The notes: generated from the sequence alone by a model not told the origin. Positions 55,673 to 64,000 are shown, counted from the stretch's first letter. The stretch: DNA of 64,000 nt from Trichothermofontia sichuanensis B231 (GCF_026240635.1 NZ_CP110848.1:1924501-1988500), one strand, 5' to 3'. Made by a program: numbers and translations.

Positions 55673-57004
55673 TTAACCGGCTTCTTTTTCAAGCAGGACA
55701 TAGAGAAATACCTCTAGGCGTTGCAGATGCTGGCACAGATCCGCTAGTGCGGTAGCCTCATCCAGGGGTTCCAGGGTCATCAGGTTGACTGGATTGATCT
55801 TCAACCAGCGATCGACGAGACTGGGCACGGTTTGGGGACCTTCGTCCCATAGGGGCAATAGGCAAGCCGCCATGTTCCGTTCCAGGCGTAGATCGCTGGT
55901 AGGCGTCGTAGGTACAACGAGGTGATGATTAAAAATAAAGGGTTTTTCGCCGGCAATACAGGCTAGTAGGGCCGTTTTGACCTTCTCGTGCTTCAGTTGC
56001 GGATGCAGGTGAACCCGGACCTGTCGCCACTCATCCGGCGTCCAGGCGGCAATATCCACAGGTTCAGGTGTCTGGCCCACATGGCCGCACCAGAAGTCAA
56101 TCAGGCGATGGACCGGTTGCAGGAGTTCATACAGGTGTAGTTGGGTCGCGATCGGGAGCTCCGGTAGGCTGAGGCCCAGGAGCGTGGGCAAGTTATCCCG
56201 ATCTTTGAACAGATCCAGTAATTGCCACTGTCGCCAGTAGACCATACTGATAAACTCCAACCCCGCGTCCTCCAGCATGGCAAAGGTTTGGGGAATCGTG
56301 AAGCCCTTATCTCCCTGGAGAATCAGGTTGGCCCGCATCCCTTCCTCATCGCGGAGGGCTGCGCCACAGGTGCCCTTTAGCCATACCTGATCGTTGAGGG
56401 CGTCAAAAAACGATCGAATCAGTTCAATCTCCAACTCCTCCGCCGGGGCATCCATTAACCCCAGGATCGTGAATAACTCCTGGGCGCTGAAAAAGCTCCG
56501 GCGCTGATAGAGGCTGTGCAGGTTCGTCCGGATAATCCCCTTCGGCTTGAGGACCGATCGCATAGCCTGGAGGGCGGTGGTCGGATCGGGGACCAGATAA
56601 AGCACTTCGTCGCAATTGATATAGTCAAATTCCAGGCCCAAACTGGGCAAATCTTCGAGAGCTAGGGTATGGAATTCCGCCTGGGTAAAACCGTGATAGG
56701 CCAAGCGCTGTTTTGCTAAATCAACCGACTTTTCGGAAATATCAATCCCTACAATCCGCGCACCGGGATTAGCATGGGCCAGGATCAGGGATTTATAACC
56801 ACTGCCACACCCCGCATCCAGAATCACTGTCCCTTCGGGTGCAATGAGCTGCTGATTGCGCAAATAGTAGGGGGTCAAAAAATTGTGAATGTAGAGACTA
56901 TTGATATCATCTTTAGGCGACTGTTCCGGGGGGACTTTGGGGTAGGGGGCGGTCTCAAACTGCCGCCGCATTTTTTCCAGAAGTTCCGCATTTTTGACAT
57001 CCAT
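55673..57004 (-). CDS. class I SAM-dependent methyltransferase
   Basis: 443 aa, ATG 57004. The N-terminal ~40-200 is a Rossmann methyltransferase domain: motif I ILDAGCGSGYKSLIL (~61-75), acidic residue in IVGIDIS (~84-90), then LEDLPSLGLEFDYINCDEVLYLVPDP. The C-terminal ~200-440 is a helical extension with no family I recognise. Substrate unknown. Similar two-part proteins occur in cyanobacteria with small-molecule or peptide substrates (inference). Transcribed alone. Confidence 0.85.
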   Translation of the reverse strand: MDVKNAELLEKMRRQFETAPYPKVPPEQSPKDDINSLYIHNFLTPYYLRNQQLIAPEGTVILDAGCGSGYKSLILAHANPGARIVGIDISEKSVDLAKQRLAYHGFTQAEFHTLALEDLPSLGLEFDYINCDEVLYLVPDPTTALQAMRSVLKPKGIIRTNLHSLYQRRSFFSAQELFTILGLMDAPAEELEIELIRSFFDALNDQVWLKGTCGAALRDEEGMRANLILQGDKGFTIPQTFAMLEDAGLEFISMVYWRQWQLLDLFKDRDNLPTLLGLSLPELPIATQLHLYELLQPVHRLIDFWCGHVGQTPEPVDIAAWTPDEWRQVRVHLHPQLKHEKVKTALLACIAGEKPFIFNHHLVVPTTPTSDLRLERNMAACLLPLWDEGPQTVPSLVDRWLKINPVNLMTLEPLDEATALADLCQHLQRLEVFLYVLLEKEAG

Positions 57005-57175
57005 ACCGCACTAGTCCCAGAGACGATCGCTGTTTGTAAGGTACCCTACTTTGGCGCCCATGCTGACACTGCTAACCCTGATCATGCCTGCTCAATAATA
57101 GCCGAGATAGCTATCCCACAAAACTAACCAAGGCTATGACAACCAAGACGGCTCTCCCCTCAGGCTAAATGGGGA

Positions 57176-57310
57176 GCATCTCAGTTGGGCAACATGCGGC
57201 CCTCATCCCCCAACCCCTTCTCCCAAAAAGGGCGAAGGGGAGCCGGATGGGCCAGTCCCTCTCCCGTTCTGGGAGAGGGATTTAGGGTGAGGGTCGCACA
57301 AGTGAGATGC
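57176..57310 (+). mobile_element. 135-bp MITE, second family
   Basis: Ends GCATCTCAGTTGGGCAAC and (inverted) GCATCTCACTTGTGCGAC, same length as the copy at 30926-31060 in the opposite orientation. It abuts the 3' end of the Uma2 pseudogene, whose C-terminus is lost at this point. Confidence 0.75.
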
Positions 57311-57316
57311 ACCCGG

Positions 57317-57924
57317 CTAAATGATTGCTATTCTGTCGAGTTGGCCATACTCTGGGTTGGAGACACCGTAGTAGCGTACCCCTAGCTGTTGATAAATCAT
57401 GAGTTTGTCATCGTACTCACCCCCCGGTGTCCAGGGGACAATCTCTAACGTCAGCGTTGGGACAATCCCGTTTTCTTCCCAAACCACGTAGCTTTTGCGG
57501 GATTGGTTACCTGCCTTGCGGCGCAGGCCCCCTAAACTCAGAAAGGCATCCGGGACAACGGGAACCCTGGGACTCGCCCCGGTGGTGTGATAGATCCCCA
57601 TATCAACGCCAAAGTACTCATCCTGGCGATCGCTCCAGAGTAGTTCCAACAAGAACAGCAGATAGTTCGGTAAAAAAGATAGTTCGGTAAAAAGTTCTGA
57701 TCTTCGTTGGTTCTTCTGGGATTTTGGGGTAAGCAGTATCAGCAGCTACAAATAAACGATCGCAAATGCTGAGTTTATGGTGGGGGCGCTACGCGCCCCC
57801 ACCATAAACTCAGAAGAGCCTCTTCGTTATCCACCGGCGTATCGTCGGAGCTAGGTAGCTCGTCGCTGCTAGGTAAATGGTGGTGTTCGTACAGCGTTTG
57901 CGTAGGAGAATCGCTGGAAAGCAT
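57317..57924 (-). pseudogene. Uma2 (DUF820) family nuclease, broken by a MITE and a 17-bp duplication
   Basis: ATG 57924 reads MLSSDSPTQTLYEHHHLPSS...DDTPVDNEE, then a GGCTCT-ended MITE (57709-57820) interrupts. Removing the MITE with one 8-bp target copy, and one copy of the adjacent tandem repeat (TTTTTACCGAACTATC twice, the second copy one base longer), restores DQNFLPNYLLFLLELLWSDR, then QDEYFGVDMGIY, the normal Uma2 sequence. The PD-(D/E)xK core follows (PDAFLSLG, LTLEIVPW) up to YYGVSNPEYG. The C-terminus is cut at a second, 135-bp repeat. The gene is inactive. Confidence 0.85.
57709..57820 (-). mobile_element. GGCTCT-ended 112-bp MITE inside the Uma2 gene
   Basis: Both flanks are TCTTCGTT (57701-57708 and 57821-57828), an exact 8-bp target duplication. 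The ends are GGTTCTTCTGGG and, inverted, GGCTCTTCTGAG. The centre has the perfect palindrome around GGGGGCGCTACGCGCCCCC. This is the uninterrupted version of the element at 29943-30159. Confidence 0.9.
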
Positions 57925-57950
57925 AGCCTGAACCTGGGAGTGTTTGTCTT

Positions 57951-59255
57951 CTACGATAGAGGGTTGTCGCGGTGCTGGAATTGGATTTTGGCGGCTTGGA
58001 ACGCTGCCTGCATGGCGGCTTGGATGCGTTTAGGATCGGGCTTTTTCCCACCCATGAGATCACCAAAGTAAACACAGGCCCCTTCCCCCAAAGCCCAGGT
58101 ATAGGCCGCTGCCCAAGAAGCTGCCACGACGCTGCCTAGACCAGGAATGAATTTGATCAACTCCCGTCCGATCATCTGGGCAACAAATCCCCCCGTGATC
58201 GCACTCACCACGCCCCCCGCCTGGGACGGAGACAGGGTTTGCCCATAGAGATTTCCCAGTAACCCCACCATTGATACTTGCAACGCCGTCAGCACAGGCA
58301 TGGTGGCAAAGGGCAGGGGCACCGCAGCAACGGTGGCCGCCGCGATCGCAAAGGCCATGATGTACCGCCGTCCCACCTGGCGATAGAGGTTGCCGATCTG
58401 GCTCCCGCCGACTTCATCCAGCAGTTGATACATGGCACGGGATTCGGCTTCGGGTAACAGATCGGCTAGGGCTGCCAGGAGCGCTTCTTGGCCATAGAAC
58501 ACCGGGGTGTAACCATCTTCTTCCAGGGTGAAGTCGATCAGGACGGCTCGATCGTAGAGTCCGGCAAACTGATTTTGTAAGGCTTGATAGGCGCGATCGA
58601 GGTCCGGGAAACTGGGGGGATAGGGCGGGTGATCGGTCACTTCGGCAGGGTACAGCTCATGTAAACAGGTGACGGCCAGCAGGCAGGGGATATCGGGGCA
58701 GGCTTGGTGCAGGCGTTGGGCAATCTGGCGCAGGGTGTCGATCGCAAAGTCATTGATTTTCACCGTCAGGATCAGGACCCGTGCCCGCTGGCGATCGGTC
58801 GTCAAGTCCTGGAGCAGGTCCTGGATCAAACTTTCCGTATCCTGGTTGATGTCGCCCAGGCCCACCGTATCGGTGAAAATCAGCAGGGGCAAATCCTCGG
58901 AAGGGTAAGCGTAGCGCTGGGTATATTGCGTATGGGGCCGAAACCCTTGACCAACGATTGCCGCTGAAACGCCGGTCAGACCCCGCACGATCGAGCTTTT
59001 GCCAGCCTGGGGTTTGCCAATCAGCCAGCTTTCCGTGGTGGGTAGTTGCGATCGCACCGTCGCTAGAATTTCCTGGATCTGGGCCTCGTCAACCCTGAAC
59101 CACCGCCCGATCGAGGCCAGGGGTAACCACTGGGGCAGACGGAGGGTGCGGTTATCCCAAACGTTTCCGAGGCGCTGCGTCCAGGGCGTCTTCGGCGGGG
59201 AACTTGCGTCTGGGGTTGGCTCTAGCGGAGGCTGGGAAGCAGGGAGGTTAGCCAT
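57951..59255 (-). CDS. membrane-associated GTPase with DUF697-like C-terminus
   Basis: 434 aa, ATG 59255. The N-terminal G domain has G1 GKPQAGKSSIV (~79-89), G3 DTVGLGD (~129-135) and a G4-like position in AVTCLHELYP, where the usual NKxD is replaced by TCLHE. The C-terminal ~280-420 holds two or three hydrophobic segments with Gly-rich loops (TLSPSQAGGVVSAITGG, FIPGLGSVVAASWAAAYT), the pattern of DUF697-type proteins. Function unknown; related to YcjF/Era-like families. Confidence 0.82.
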   Translation of the reverse strand: MANLPASQPPLEPTPDASSPPKTPWTQRLGNVWDNRTLRLPQWLPLASIGRWFRVDEAQIQEILATVRSQLPTTESWLIGKPQAGKSSIVRGLTGVSAAIVGQGFRPHTQYTQRYAYPSEDLPLLIFTDTVGLGDINQDTESLIQDLLQDLTTDRQRARVLILTVKINDFAIDTLRQIAQRLHQACPDIPCLLAVTCLHELYPAEVTDHPPYPPSFPDLDRAYQALQNQFAGLYDRAVLIDFTLEEDGYTPVFYGQEALLAALADLLPEAESRAMYQLLDEVGGSQIGNLYRQVGRRYIMAFAIAAATVAAVPLPFATMPVLTALQVSMVGLLGNLYGQTLSPSQAGGVVSAITGGFVAQMIGRELIKFIPGLGSVVAASWAAAYTWALGEGACVYFGDLMGGKKPDPKRIQAAMQAAFQAAKIQFQHRDNPLS

Positions 59256-59348
59256 AGGGTGCCGTTGTATCGGGGCGAGATCGACAGGATAGCTGCGCGA
59301 TCGGGAGAAATTGTCCCCATTCTATAGGGAGTTCTGGCCGGCCAGTAA

Positions 59349-59487
59349 TTCGGACTGCCCTCACCCCCACTCCTCTCCCAGAGCGGGCGAGGGGTTCACG
59401 AGCCAGGGTTTGGGGTTCAAGTCCCTTCGCCCCTGGTGGGAGAAGGGATTTAGGGATGAGGGGAAAAGAGTTATCTGTCAACTAGGT
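59349..59487. mobile_element. 146-bp MITE family, degenerate copy
   Basis: Matches 9280-9415 (CTCACCCCCACTCCTCTCCC, GAGCCAGGGTTTGGGGTTC, TTTAGGGATGAGGGGAAAAG). The right end reads AGTTATCTGTCAACTAGG, and the CTA supplies the stop codon of the next gene on the minus strand. The left inverted end is not preserved. Confidence 0.65.
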
Positions 59488-60801
59488 CTCCTGCTTATTC
59501 ACATCATTCTCCGTAGCTAATGGCAAGGTAAAGTAGGCTGTCAGTTCTTTTTGGTAAATACTGGTTAACCTTAGATGACCCCCATAGAGTGCGATCGCCT
59601 TTTGAGCAATCGCTAGACCTAGGCCGATCCCCTGCTCTTCATAAGTTCGGTGTTCAAACTGCACAAAAGCTCCAACTTTAGCGATTTGTTCTTGGGTCAT
59701 GCCCAGACCCTGGTTATTAATCCATAGATGCAGGCGATCATCACGACATTCACTGCGCAAGATCACAGGTGTCTGAGCAGGCGAGAACTTAAAAGCATTA
59801 TCAACTAATTCATTGATGATCGACTTAAGGTGCTTAGGATCGACTGCTAGATCCATTCCTAAAATCCGACATCTCAAATCCGCTAATCGTTTATATTTTT
59901 TCTCAGCAATAACTTCTGCAATTTCGACGATCGCCAGACTATGAACAAAATTTGGTTGTGACTTTTCAGTAAACGAAATATTAATGGCATTAGCCTTAAT
60001 TCCCTTAATTCTTTTATCTCCAGTAATAGAACTGCTCCTAGCTTCATCGAGTGAGTCATTGTCATCACCAAGTTTTGTATCCAAACTATTCACATCGTCA
60101 CTACTATGCTGATCAATAGCAGTATCTTCAGAAAGATTATTTGCAGCCAGTTCTAACTGGAGATATTGGAGGAACTTTTGGGAAAAGGTCTCTAACCGTT
60201 GCGACGATCGATAGGCAATCTGAACTAATTCATACAGGGCAGCTTGCGAGTTTGGATCAATTGCTTGTTCAAGCATTTGTAACGCAACCAGAATTCCTGT
60301 CAGGGAGGTATTCATCTCCCGGGGAAAGTTAGCAGTCAGATTACCCTGCAAAATCTGTAAGTTCTCCCGCAATAGGTTGATCGTCTTCCGTTGTAATTGT
60401 GACAAAGACTGGATACGATCGTACTGGCGTTTGATGCGCAACATTGAACGCACCCGCGCCCGCAGTTCTAAACCATTGATCGGTTTGCTAATGAAATCAT
60501 CAGCACCAGCATCTAAACAGCGGGCTAAATCTTCCTTACTATTCAGAGCAGTGACCATGATGATAGGGACAGCTTGCCATTGGCTCATCGCCTTAATCTG
60601 CCGACAGACTTCAATGCCATCCATGTCCGGCATCATCACATCTAGCAAAATGACATCAGGCGCGAAGGTCGCAAGCGATGCGATCGCCTCAGCACCACTA
60701 GCTGAATAATTTAGGTCATAACCCTGATTAGCCAGTAGGGTTTCGATAACATCAAAGTTAGTTGGTTCGTCATCAATCACTAAAATTGAAGAAATAAGCA
60801 T
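59482..60801 (-). CDS. receiver-kinase paralogue with degenerate H-box
   Basis: 439 aa. The receiver domain is intact (acidic pair IDDE, Asp54 in LLDVMMP, Lys in ISKP). The dimerisation region reads ANFPREMNTSLTGIL, so the phospho-accepting position is Arg161; the paralogue at 60997-62169 has PHELNTPLTSIL with His161. The HATPase region is still recognisable (NELVDNAFKFS, NNQGLGM, GIGLGLAIAQKA). A ~70-residue Ser/Asp-rich insert (~225-290) is new relative to the paralogue. It probably no longer autophosphorylates and may act as a dominant or scaffold partner (inference). Confidence 0.85.
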   Translation of the reverse strand: MLISSILVIDDEPTNFDVIETLLANQGYDLNYSASGAEAIASLATFAPDVILLDVMMPDMDGIEVCRQIKAMSQWQAVPIIMVTALNSKEDLARCLDAGADDFISKPINGLELRARVRSMLRIKRQYDRIQSLSQLQRKTINLLRENLQILQGNLTANFPREMNTSLTGILVALQMLEQAIDPNSQAALYELVQIAYRSSQRLETFSQKFLQYLQLELAANNLSEDTAIDQHSSDDVNSLDTKLGDDNDSLDEARSSSITGDKRIKGIKANAINISFTEKSQPNFVHSLAIVEIAEVIAEKKYKRLADLRCRILGMDLAVDPKHLKSIINELVDNAFKFSPAQTPVILRSECRDDRLHLWINNQGLGMTQEQIAKVGAFVQFEHRTYEEQGIGLGLAIAQKAIALYGGHLRLTSIYQKELTAYFTLPLATENDVNKQET

Positions 60802-60840
60802 ATACGAGAACCTGAATGTAAAAATTGATCCGACCGGCAG

Positions 60841-60891
60841 CCCTCACCCTGAATCCCTCTCCTAGAGCGGGAGAGGGATTCAGGGTGAGGG
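60841..60891. repeat. perfect 22-bp hairpin between tandem kinase genes
   Basis: Arms 60841-60862 (CCCTCACCCTGAATCCCTCT...) and 60870-60891 are perfectly complementary, with a 7-base loop. It lies in the 195-base gap between the two receiver-kinase genes and would fold in their common transcript. Confidence 0.85.
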
Positions 60892-60996
60892 TCGCACCTG
60901 TGGGCTGCCCCTATCCTACCCAGGTAAAACTGCACTTTATGATTGAGGTAAAGGCTGTACATTTTAATGAGACAGGTTAAGTACGTAAGGTATGCT

Positions 60997-62169
60997 TTAT
61001 AGCGATTGGACTATTGGCAGGTCCCAATCAACGGTTAGCCCTTGTTGGTAGGTACTAGTCAAATGCAAACGACTAGCATAAAGTTCAAGTGCTTTTTGCG
61101 CAATCCTCAGACCCAAACCAGTACCCTGTTGTTCATAGGTTTGCCGTTCAAACTGCATAAAAGCTCCAACTTTGGCGATTTGCTCTTCGGTCATACCCCG
61201 GCCCTGATTATTCAGCCATAGATGCAGACGTTGGTGATGGCGTTCGCTACGCAGGATGACGGGTGTATGATCCGGTGAAAACTTAAAAGCATTATCAACT
61301 AATTCACTGACAATCCACCTGAGATACTGGGGATTAACTGCGAGATCAACCGCTTCGATCTCACAGATGAGGTCAGCAGATCGCTGATACTGTTCGGCAA
61401 TAATCTGCGCTAGATAAACAATTTCTAAACTAGGGGTGATGATATCTTCGTCGGCTGCGAGTTTAAGAGAGTTAGTGCCATTGACGCCAGCATCATCTGT
61501 TAGATCTATTGTTACCAGTTCCAAATGGAGGTATCTGAGAAATTTTTGGGTCAGTCCTTCCAAGCGCATCGAAGATTGGTAGGCAATTTCCACCAATCCA
61601 TACAATTTGGGATCTGATTGTGGATCAACGGATCGCTTGATCAGGTTTAAAGCAAAAAGAATACTCGTTAGGGGGGTATTCAGTTCATGGGGCAGGGTAG
61701 AAGCCAGATTACCACGCAGTTCCTGCAAATTTTCCTGTAACAGGGTGATCGTATTGCGTTGTAATTTTGCGAAAGACTGGATACGATCGTACTGGCATTT
61801 GATGCGCAACATCGAATGCACCCGTGCCCGTAGTTCTAAACCATTGACGGGTTTGCTAATGAAGTCATCGGCCCCGGCCTCTAAACAGCGGGCTAAATCT
61901 TCTTTACTGTTGAGAGCAGTGACCATGATGATAGGGACAGCTTGCCATTGGCTCATCGCCTTAATCTGCCGACAGACTTCAATGCCATCCATGTCCGGCA
62001 TCATCACATCTAGCAAAATGACATCAGGCGCGAAGGTCGCAAGGGACGTAATCGCCTCAAGCCCACTGGCTGAGTAATGCAAATCATAGCTCTGGTTAGC
62101 CAGCAGCGCTTCGATGACCTCAAAGTTGGTGGGTTCATCATCCACAATCAAAATTGAAGGGGTAAACAT
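60997..62169 (-). CDS. receiver-histidine kinase
   Basis: 390 aa, ATG 62169. Receiver domain with VDDE, Asp54 (LLDVMMP) and Lys in ISKP; HisKA with STLPHELNTPLTSIL (His161); HATPase with NELVDNAFKFS, NNQGRGM and GTGLGLRIAQKA. It starts 10 bases after the stop of the hybrid kinase at 62180-64000, so the two form one operon; the degenerate paralogue follows. A 131-bp stretch of the receiver (61913-62043) is identical to the paralogue (60545-60675). Confidence 0.9.
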   Translation of the reverse strand: MFTPSILIVDDEPTNFEVIEALLANQSYDLHYSASGLEAITSLATFAPDVILLDVMMPDMDGIEVCRQIKAMSQWQAVPIIMVTALNSKEDLARCLEAGADDFISKPVNGLELRARVHSMLRIKCQYDRIQSFAKLQRNTITLLQENLQELRGNLASTLPHELNTPLTSILFALNLIKRSVDPQSDPKLYGLVEIAYQSSMRLEGLTQKFLRYLHLELVTIDLTDDAGVNGTNSLKLAADEDIITPSLEIVYLAQIIAEQYQRSADLICEIEAVDLAVNPQYLRWIVSELVDNAFKFSPDHTPVILRSERHHQRLHLWLNNQGRGMTEEQIAKVGAFMQFERQTYEQQGTGLGLRIAQKALELYASRLHLTSTYQQGLTVDWDLPIVQSL

Positions 62170-62179
62170 AGGGCAGACC

Positions 62180-64000
62180 TTAGGTGTAGTAGGGGACGAG
62201 CAACCGTTGGATGAGGTCTACTAACTGTCGCAATTTGACGGGTTTGGTCAGATATTCATCCGCCCCTGCCGCCAGGCAACGTTCCCGATCGCCTGGCATG
62301 GCCAACGCTGTTAAGGCAATGATGGGTAACTGGGCAAATTGCGGATCGCGGCGCAGTTGCTGAATTGCCATTAACCCATCCATTCCCGGCATCTGAATAT
62401 CCATCAAAATCAGATCGGGACGCTGGGCTTGGGCTTGGGCGATCGCCGCCTGACCATCACGAGCAACCATCAACTGATACCCCTTAGCCTTGAGGTAGGC
62501 AGAAATAGTCATAATATTGGCCTCGTTGTCTTCGGCCAGGAGAATTAAGGGTAGATGTCCCTGGGTTGTAGTTGGCAGCGAAACAGCCGAAATCGTAACG
62601 GCTGGTGTGGATGCTGTTTGGGGGATTGGAGAGCAAGGGAGCGTGAATGAGAAACAACTACCGCGACCGACCTCACTGCTGACGGCAACACTGCCTCTGT
62701 GTAGCTCAACAATCCGTTTAACTAACGACAGCCCTAAGCCAGTGCCCGCATACTGACGATTAAGGGCACTGTCAATCTGGACAAACGGTTGGAAAAGTTT
62801 TCCGAGATCGGTGGCGGCAATGCCAATCCCGGTATCAATAACGGCAAAGCGGATATGAGCAGTATGGGGGATTCCCTCTCGATCAGTTGTTGCGTTTGTC
62901 GGTGCATCTGTATTGCCTTCCTTGACAAGAACTATGTCGGTTCCTGTCTCTGCTAGGGTGGGTGCCTCCAGGTCAACCTGAAGGGTAATCTGCCCGCCGA
63001 TAGGGGTAAACTTAACCGCATTACTAAGCAGGTTAATCAGTACCTGACGAATACGGCGTTCATCTAGCCGGATAGCTGGTAAATTGGGGGCAACTTGCAA
63101 GCGAACCTGAATTTGTTTTTTCAGGGCCTGATCCTTAATAAACAGCAGACTGGATTCACACAGGCACTGGATATTGCTCGTTGTATATTCAAGGGTGACT
63201 TGACCTGCTTCAATTTTGTCTAAATCCAGGATGTCATTAATCAGTTCGAGTAGGTGCGTGCTACTTTTCTCAATCGTGCGCAGTACCCGCTGCTGCTGTT
63301 CATTAATCGGGCCAAAGATCCCTTCCTGTAAGCTTTCATTCATGCCCAGGATCGCATTCAAAGGCGCGCGCAGTTCATGGCTCATGTTGGCCAAAAATTC
63401 ATCCTTAAGGCGGGTCGCACGGGCCAATTCTTGGTTAGAAATGACCAGTTGTTGATTCCGTTCCGCGAGTTCCTGCTGTGCCTGTTGCCGATCGCGCAAT
63501 TCCTGCTGGAGTTGCCGGAATAGATTCGCCTGTTGAATTGCGATCGCTAATTGGTTAGCAATTTGTTGCAGGAGTTCAGCTTCCGATGGCAGCCACTGTC
63601 GCTGTTCCCGACAGGCATAGGCTACTAAAATGCCCCAAAGCTGTTTAGTGCCATTGTTGGTAACCCAACGATCCTGACTCCGACTGACGACTGCCAGCGG
63701 CACTTCCAAGAGGATCGGTGCCACGACTTTCGATCGGATTTGTCCTTCAAGATTATATTCAGTTAAACAATGGGTCCAAACATCATTGTTCACATCTGCA
63801 ACAATCCGAGGGATACCTTGCCAGTACATTTCGAGGATCTCCTGAGACCAGGTTTCATCCTCCCAGTGACGATCTTTGAGCCTTGCAAACTCCTCGGCAA
63901 CCGCCTCTTCAACGATTTGACCTCTACCATCCGGAAACACTTGGAAAATAATCACGCGATCGCAGTTCAAGACCGCCTTAACCTGCTGTGTCACCGTTGC
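62180..64000 (-). CDS. GAF-hybrid histidine kinase (5' end outside window)
   Basis: 607 residues in the window; the frame is open through the right edge (a GTG at 63994 lies inside the GAF domain, so the true start is beyond). Order: GAF (NCDRVIIFQVF...DEETWSQEI...SKVVAPIL, to ~165), coiled coil, HisKA with NMSHELRAPLNAIL, HATPase with DTGIGI and GTGLGLSLVKRI, then a C-terminal receiver (AEDNEANI, LILMDIQMPGMDG, YLTKPVK). First gene of the operon with the two receiver-kinases; a phosphorelay from its core to the receivers is likely (inference). Confidence 0.88.
   Translation of the reverse strand, partial: ATVTQQVKAVLNCDRVIIFQVFPDGRGQIVEEAVAEEFARLKDRHWEDETWSQEILEMYWQGIPRIVADVNNDVWTHCLTEYNLEGQIRSKVVAPILLEVPLAVVSRSQDRWVTNNGTKQLWGILVAYACREQRQWLPSEAELLQQIANQLAIAIQQANLFRQLQQELRDRQQAQQELAERNQQLVISNQELARATRLKDEFLANMSHELRAPLNAILGMNESLQEGIFGPINEQQQRVLRTIEKSSTHLLELINDILDLDKIEAGQVTLEYTTSNIQCLCESSLLFIKDQALKKQIQVRLQVAPNLPAIRLDERRIRQVLINLLSNAVKFTPIGGQITLQVDLEAPTLAETGTDIVLVKEGNTDAPTNATTDREGIPHTAHIRFAVIDTGIGIAATDLGKLFQPFVQIDSALNRQYAGTGLGLSLVKRIVELHRGSVAVSSEVGRGSCFSFTLPCSPIPQTASTPAVTISAVSLPTTTQGHLPLILLAEDNEANIMTISAYLKAKGYQLMVARDGQAAIAQAQAQRPDLILMDIQMPGMDGLMAIQQLRRDPQFAQLPIIALTALAMPGDRERCLAAGADEYLTKPVKLRQLVDLIQRLLVPYYT

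Overview
The window is chromosomal DNA of a cyanobacterium. It carries psbA (photosystem II D1), the fbp-zwf-opcA carbon-metabolism cluster, the gliding/pilus motility gene hmpF, sulfiredoxin and dps, many multi-PAS/GAF histidine kinases, and very frequent GCGATCGC (HIP1) octamers. HmpF suggests a filamentous, motile strain; a Leptolyngbya/Phormidium-like lineage is a guess. No tRNA, rRNA or CRISPR array was seen.

Layout. 0-5.3 kb: a META-domain lipocalin-like exported protein, then a purine-catabolic group (urate hydroxylase HpxO, a Rieske oxygenase, guanine deaminase) whose genes are separated by copies of a 107-bp MITE. 5.3-9.2 kb: small membrane protein, adenylate kinase, a P-loop-less BtuR/CobO paralogue, an overlapping dut/dCMP-deaminase pair and an Asp/Glu racemase. 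9.7-17.2 kb: a two-gene signalling operon (1855-aa multi-PAS kinase, then a receiver-GAF-kinase). 17.4-25.4 kb: fbp, zwf, opcA, an orphan PD-(D/E)xK protein and leuS. 25.6-28.2 kb: accessory patch with a decayed two-gene module, a CPCC-DUF6714 protein, a VapC/Phd toxin-antitoxin pair and a MAPEG protein. 28.2-36 kb: trpB, exported proteins, fetB-like permease, sugar aminotransferase, psbA with promoter, leader hairpin and terminator, gloB. 36-41.5 kb: IS630 remnant, an RTX-type serine protease with an amber stop near its N-terminus, HTH-GrpE-like protein, dps, srx. 41.8-51.5 kb: hmpF, a third large sensor kinase, hypF. 51.6-59.3 kb: ABC exporter genes, BrkB-like protein, HIT hydrolase, methyltransferase, a Uma2 pseudogene, a membrane GTPase. 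59.5-64 kb: three linked kinase/receiver genes, the first running off the right edge.

The most distinctive feature is miniature mobile DNA. A 107-bp family (12 copies; imperfect inverted ends, TA target duplication), a second ~112-bp family with 8-bp target duplications and GGCTCT ends, a 135-bp family and a ~146-bp family sit between almost all genes. They nest in one another, break genes, and supply start or stop codons to neighbours. One pair of loci gives a direct filled-site/empty-site comparison that defines the 107-bp element exactly.

Functionally, guanine deaminase + Rieske oxygenase + urate hydroxylase suggest scavenging of purine nitrogen. fbp/zwf/opcA control the Calvin cycle versus oxidative pentose-phosphate balance. 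The kinase operons look like branched phosphorelays, one with a paralogue that has lost its phospho-accepting histidine.
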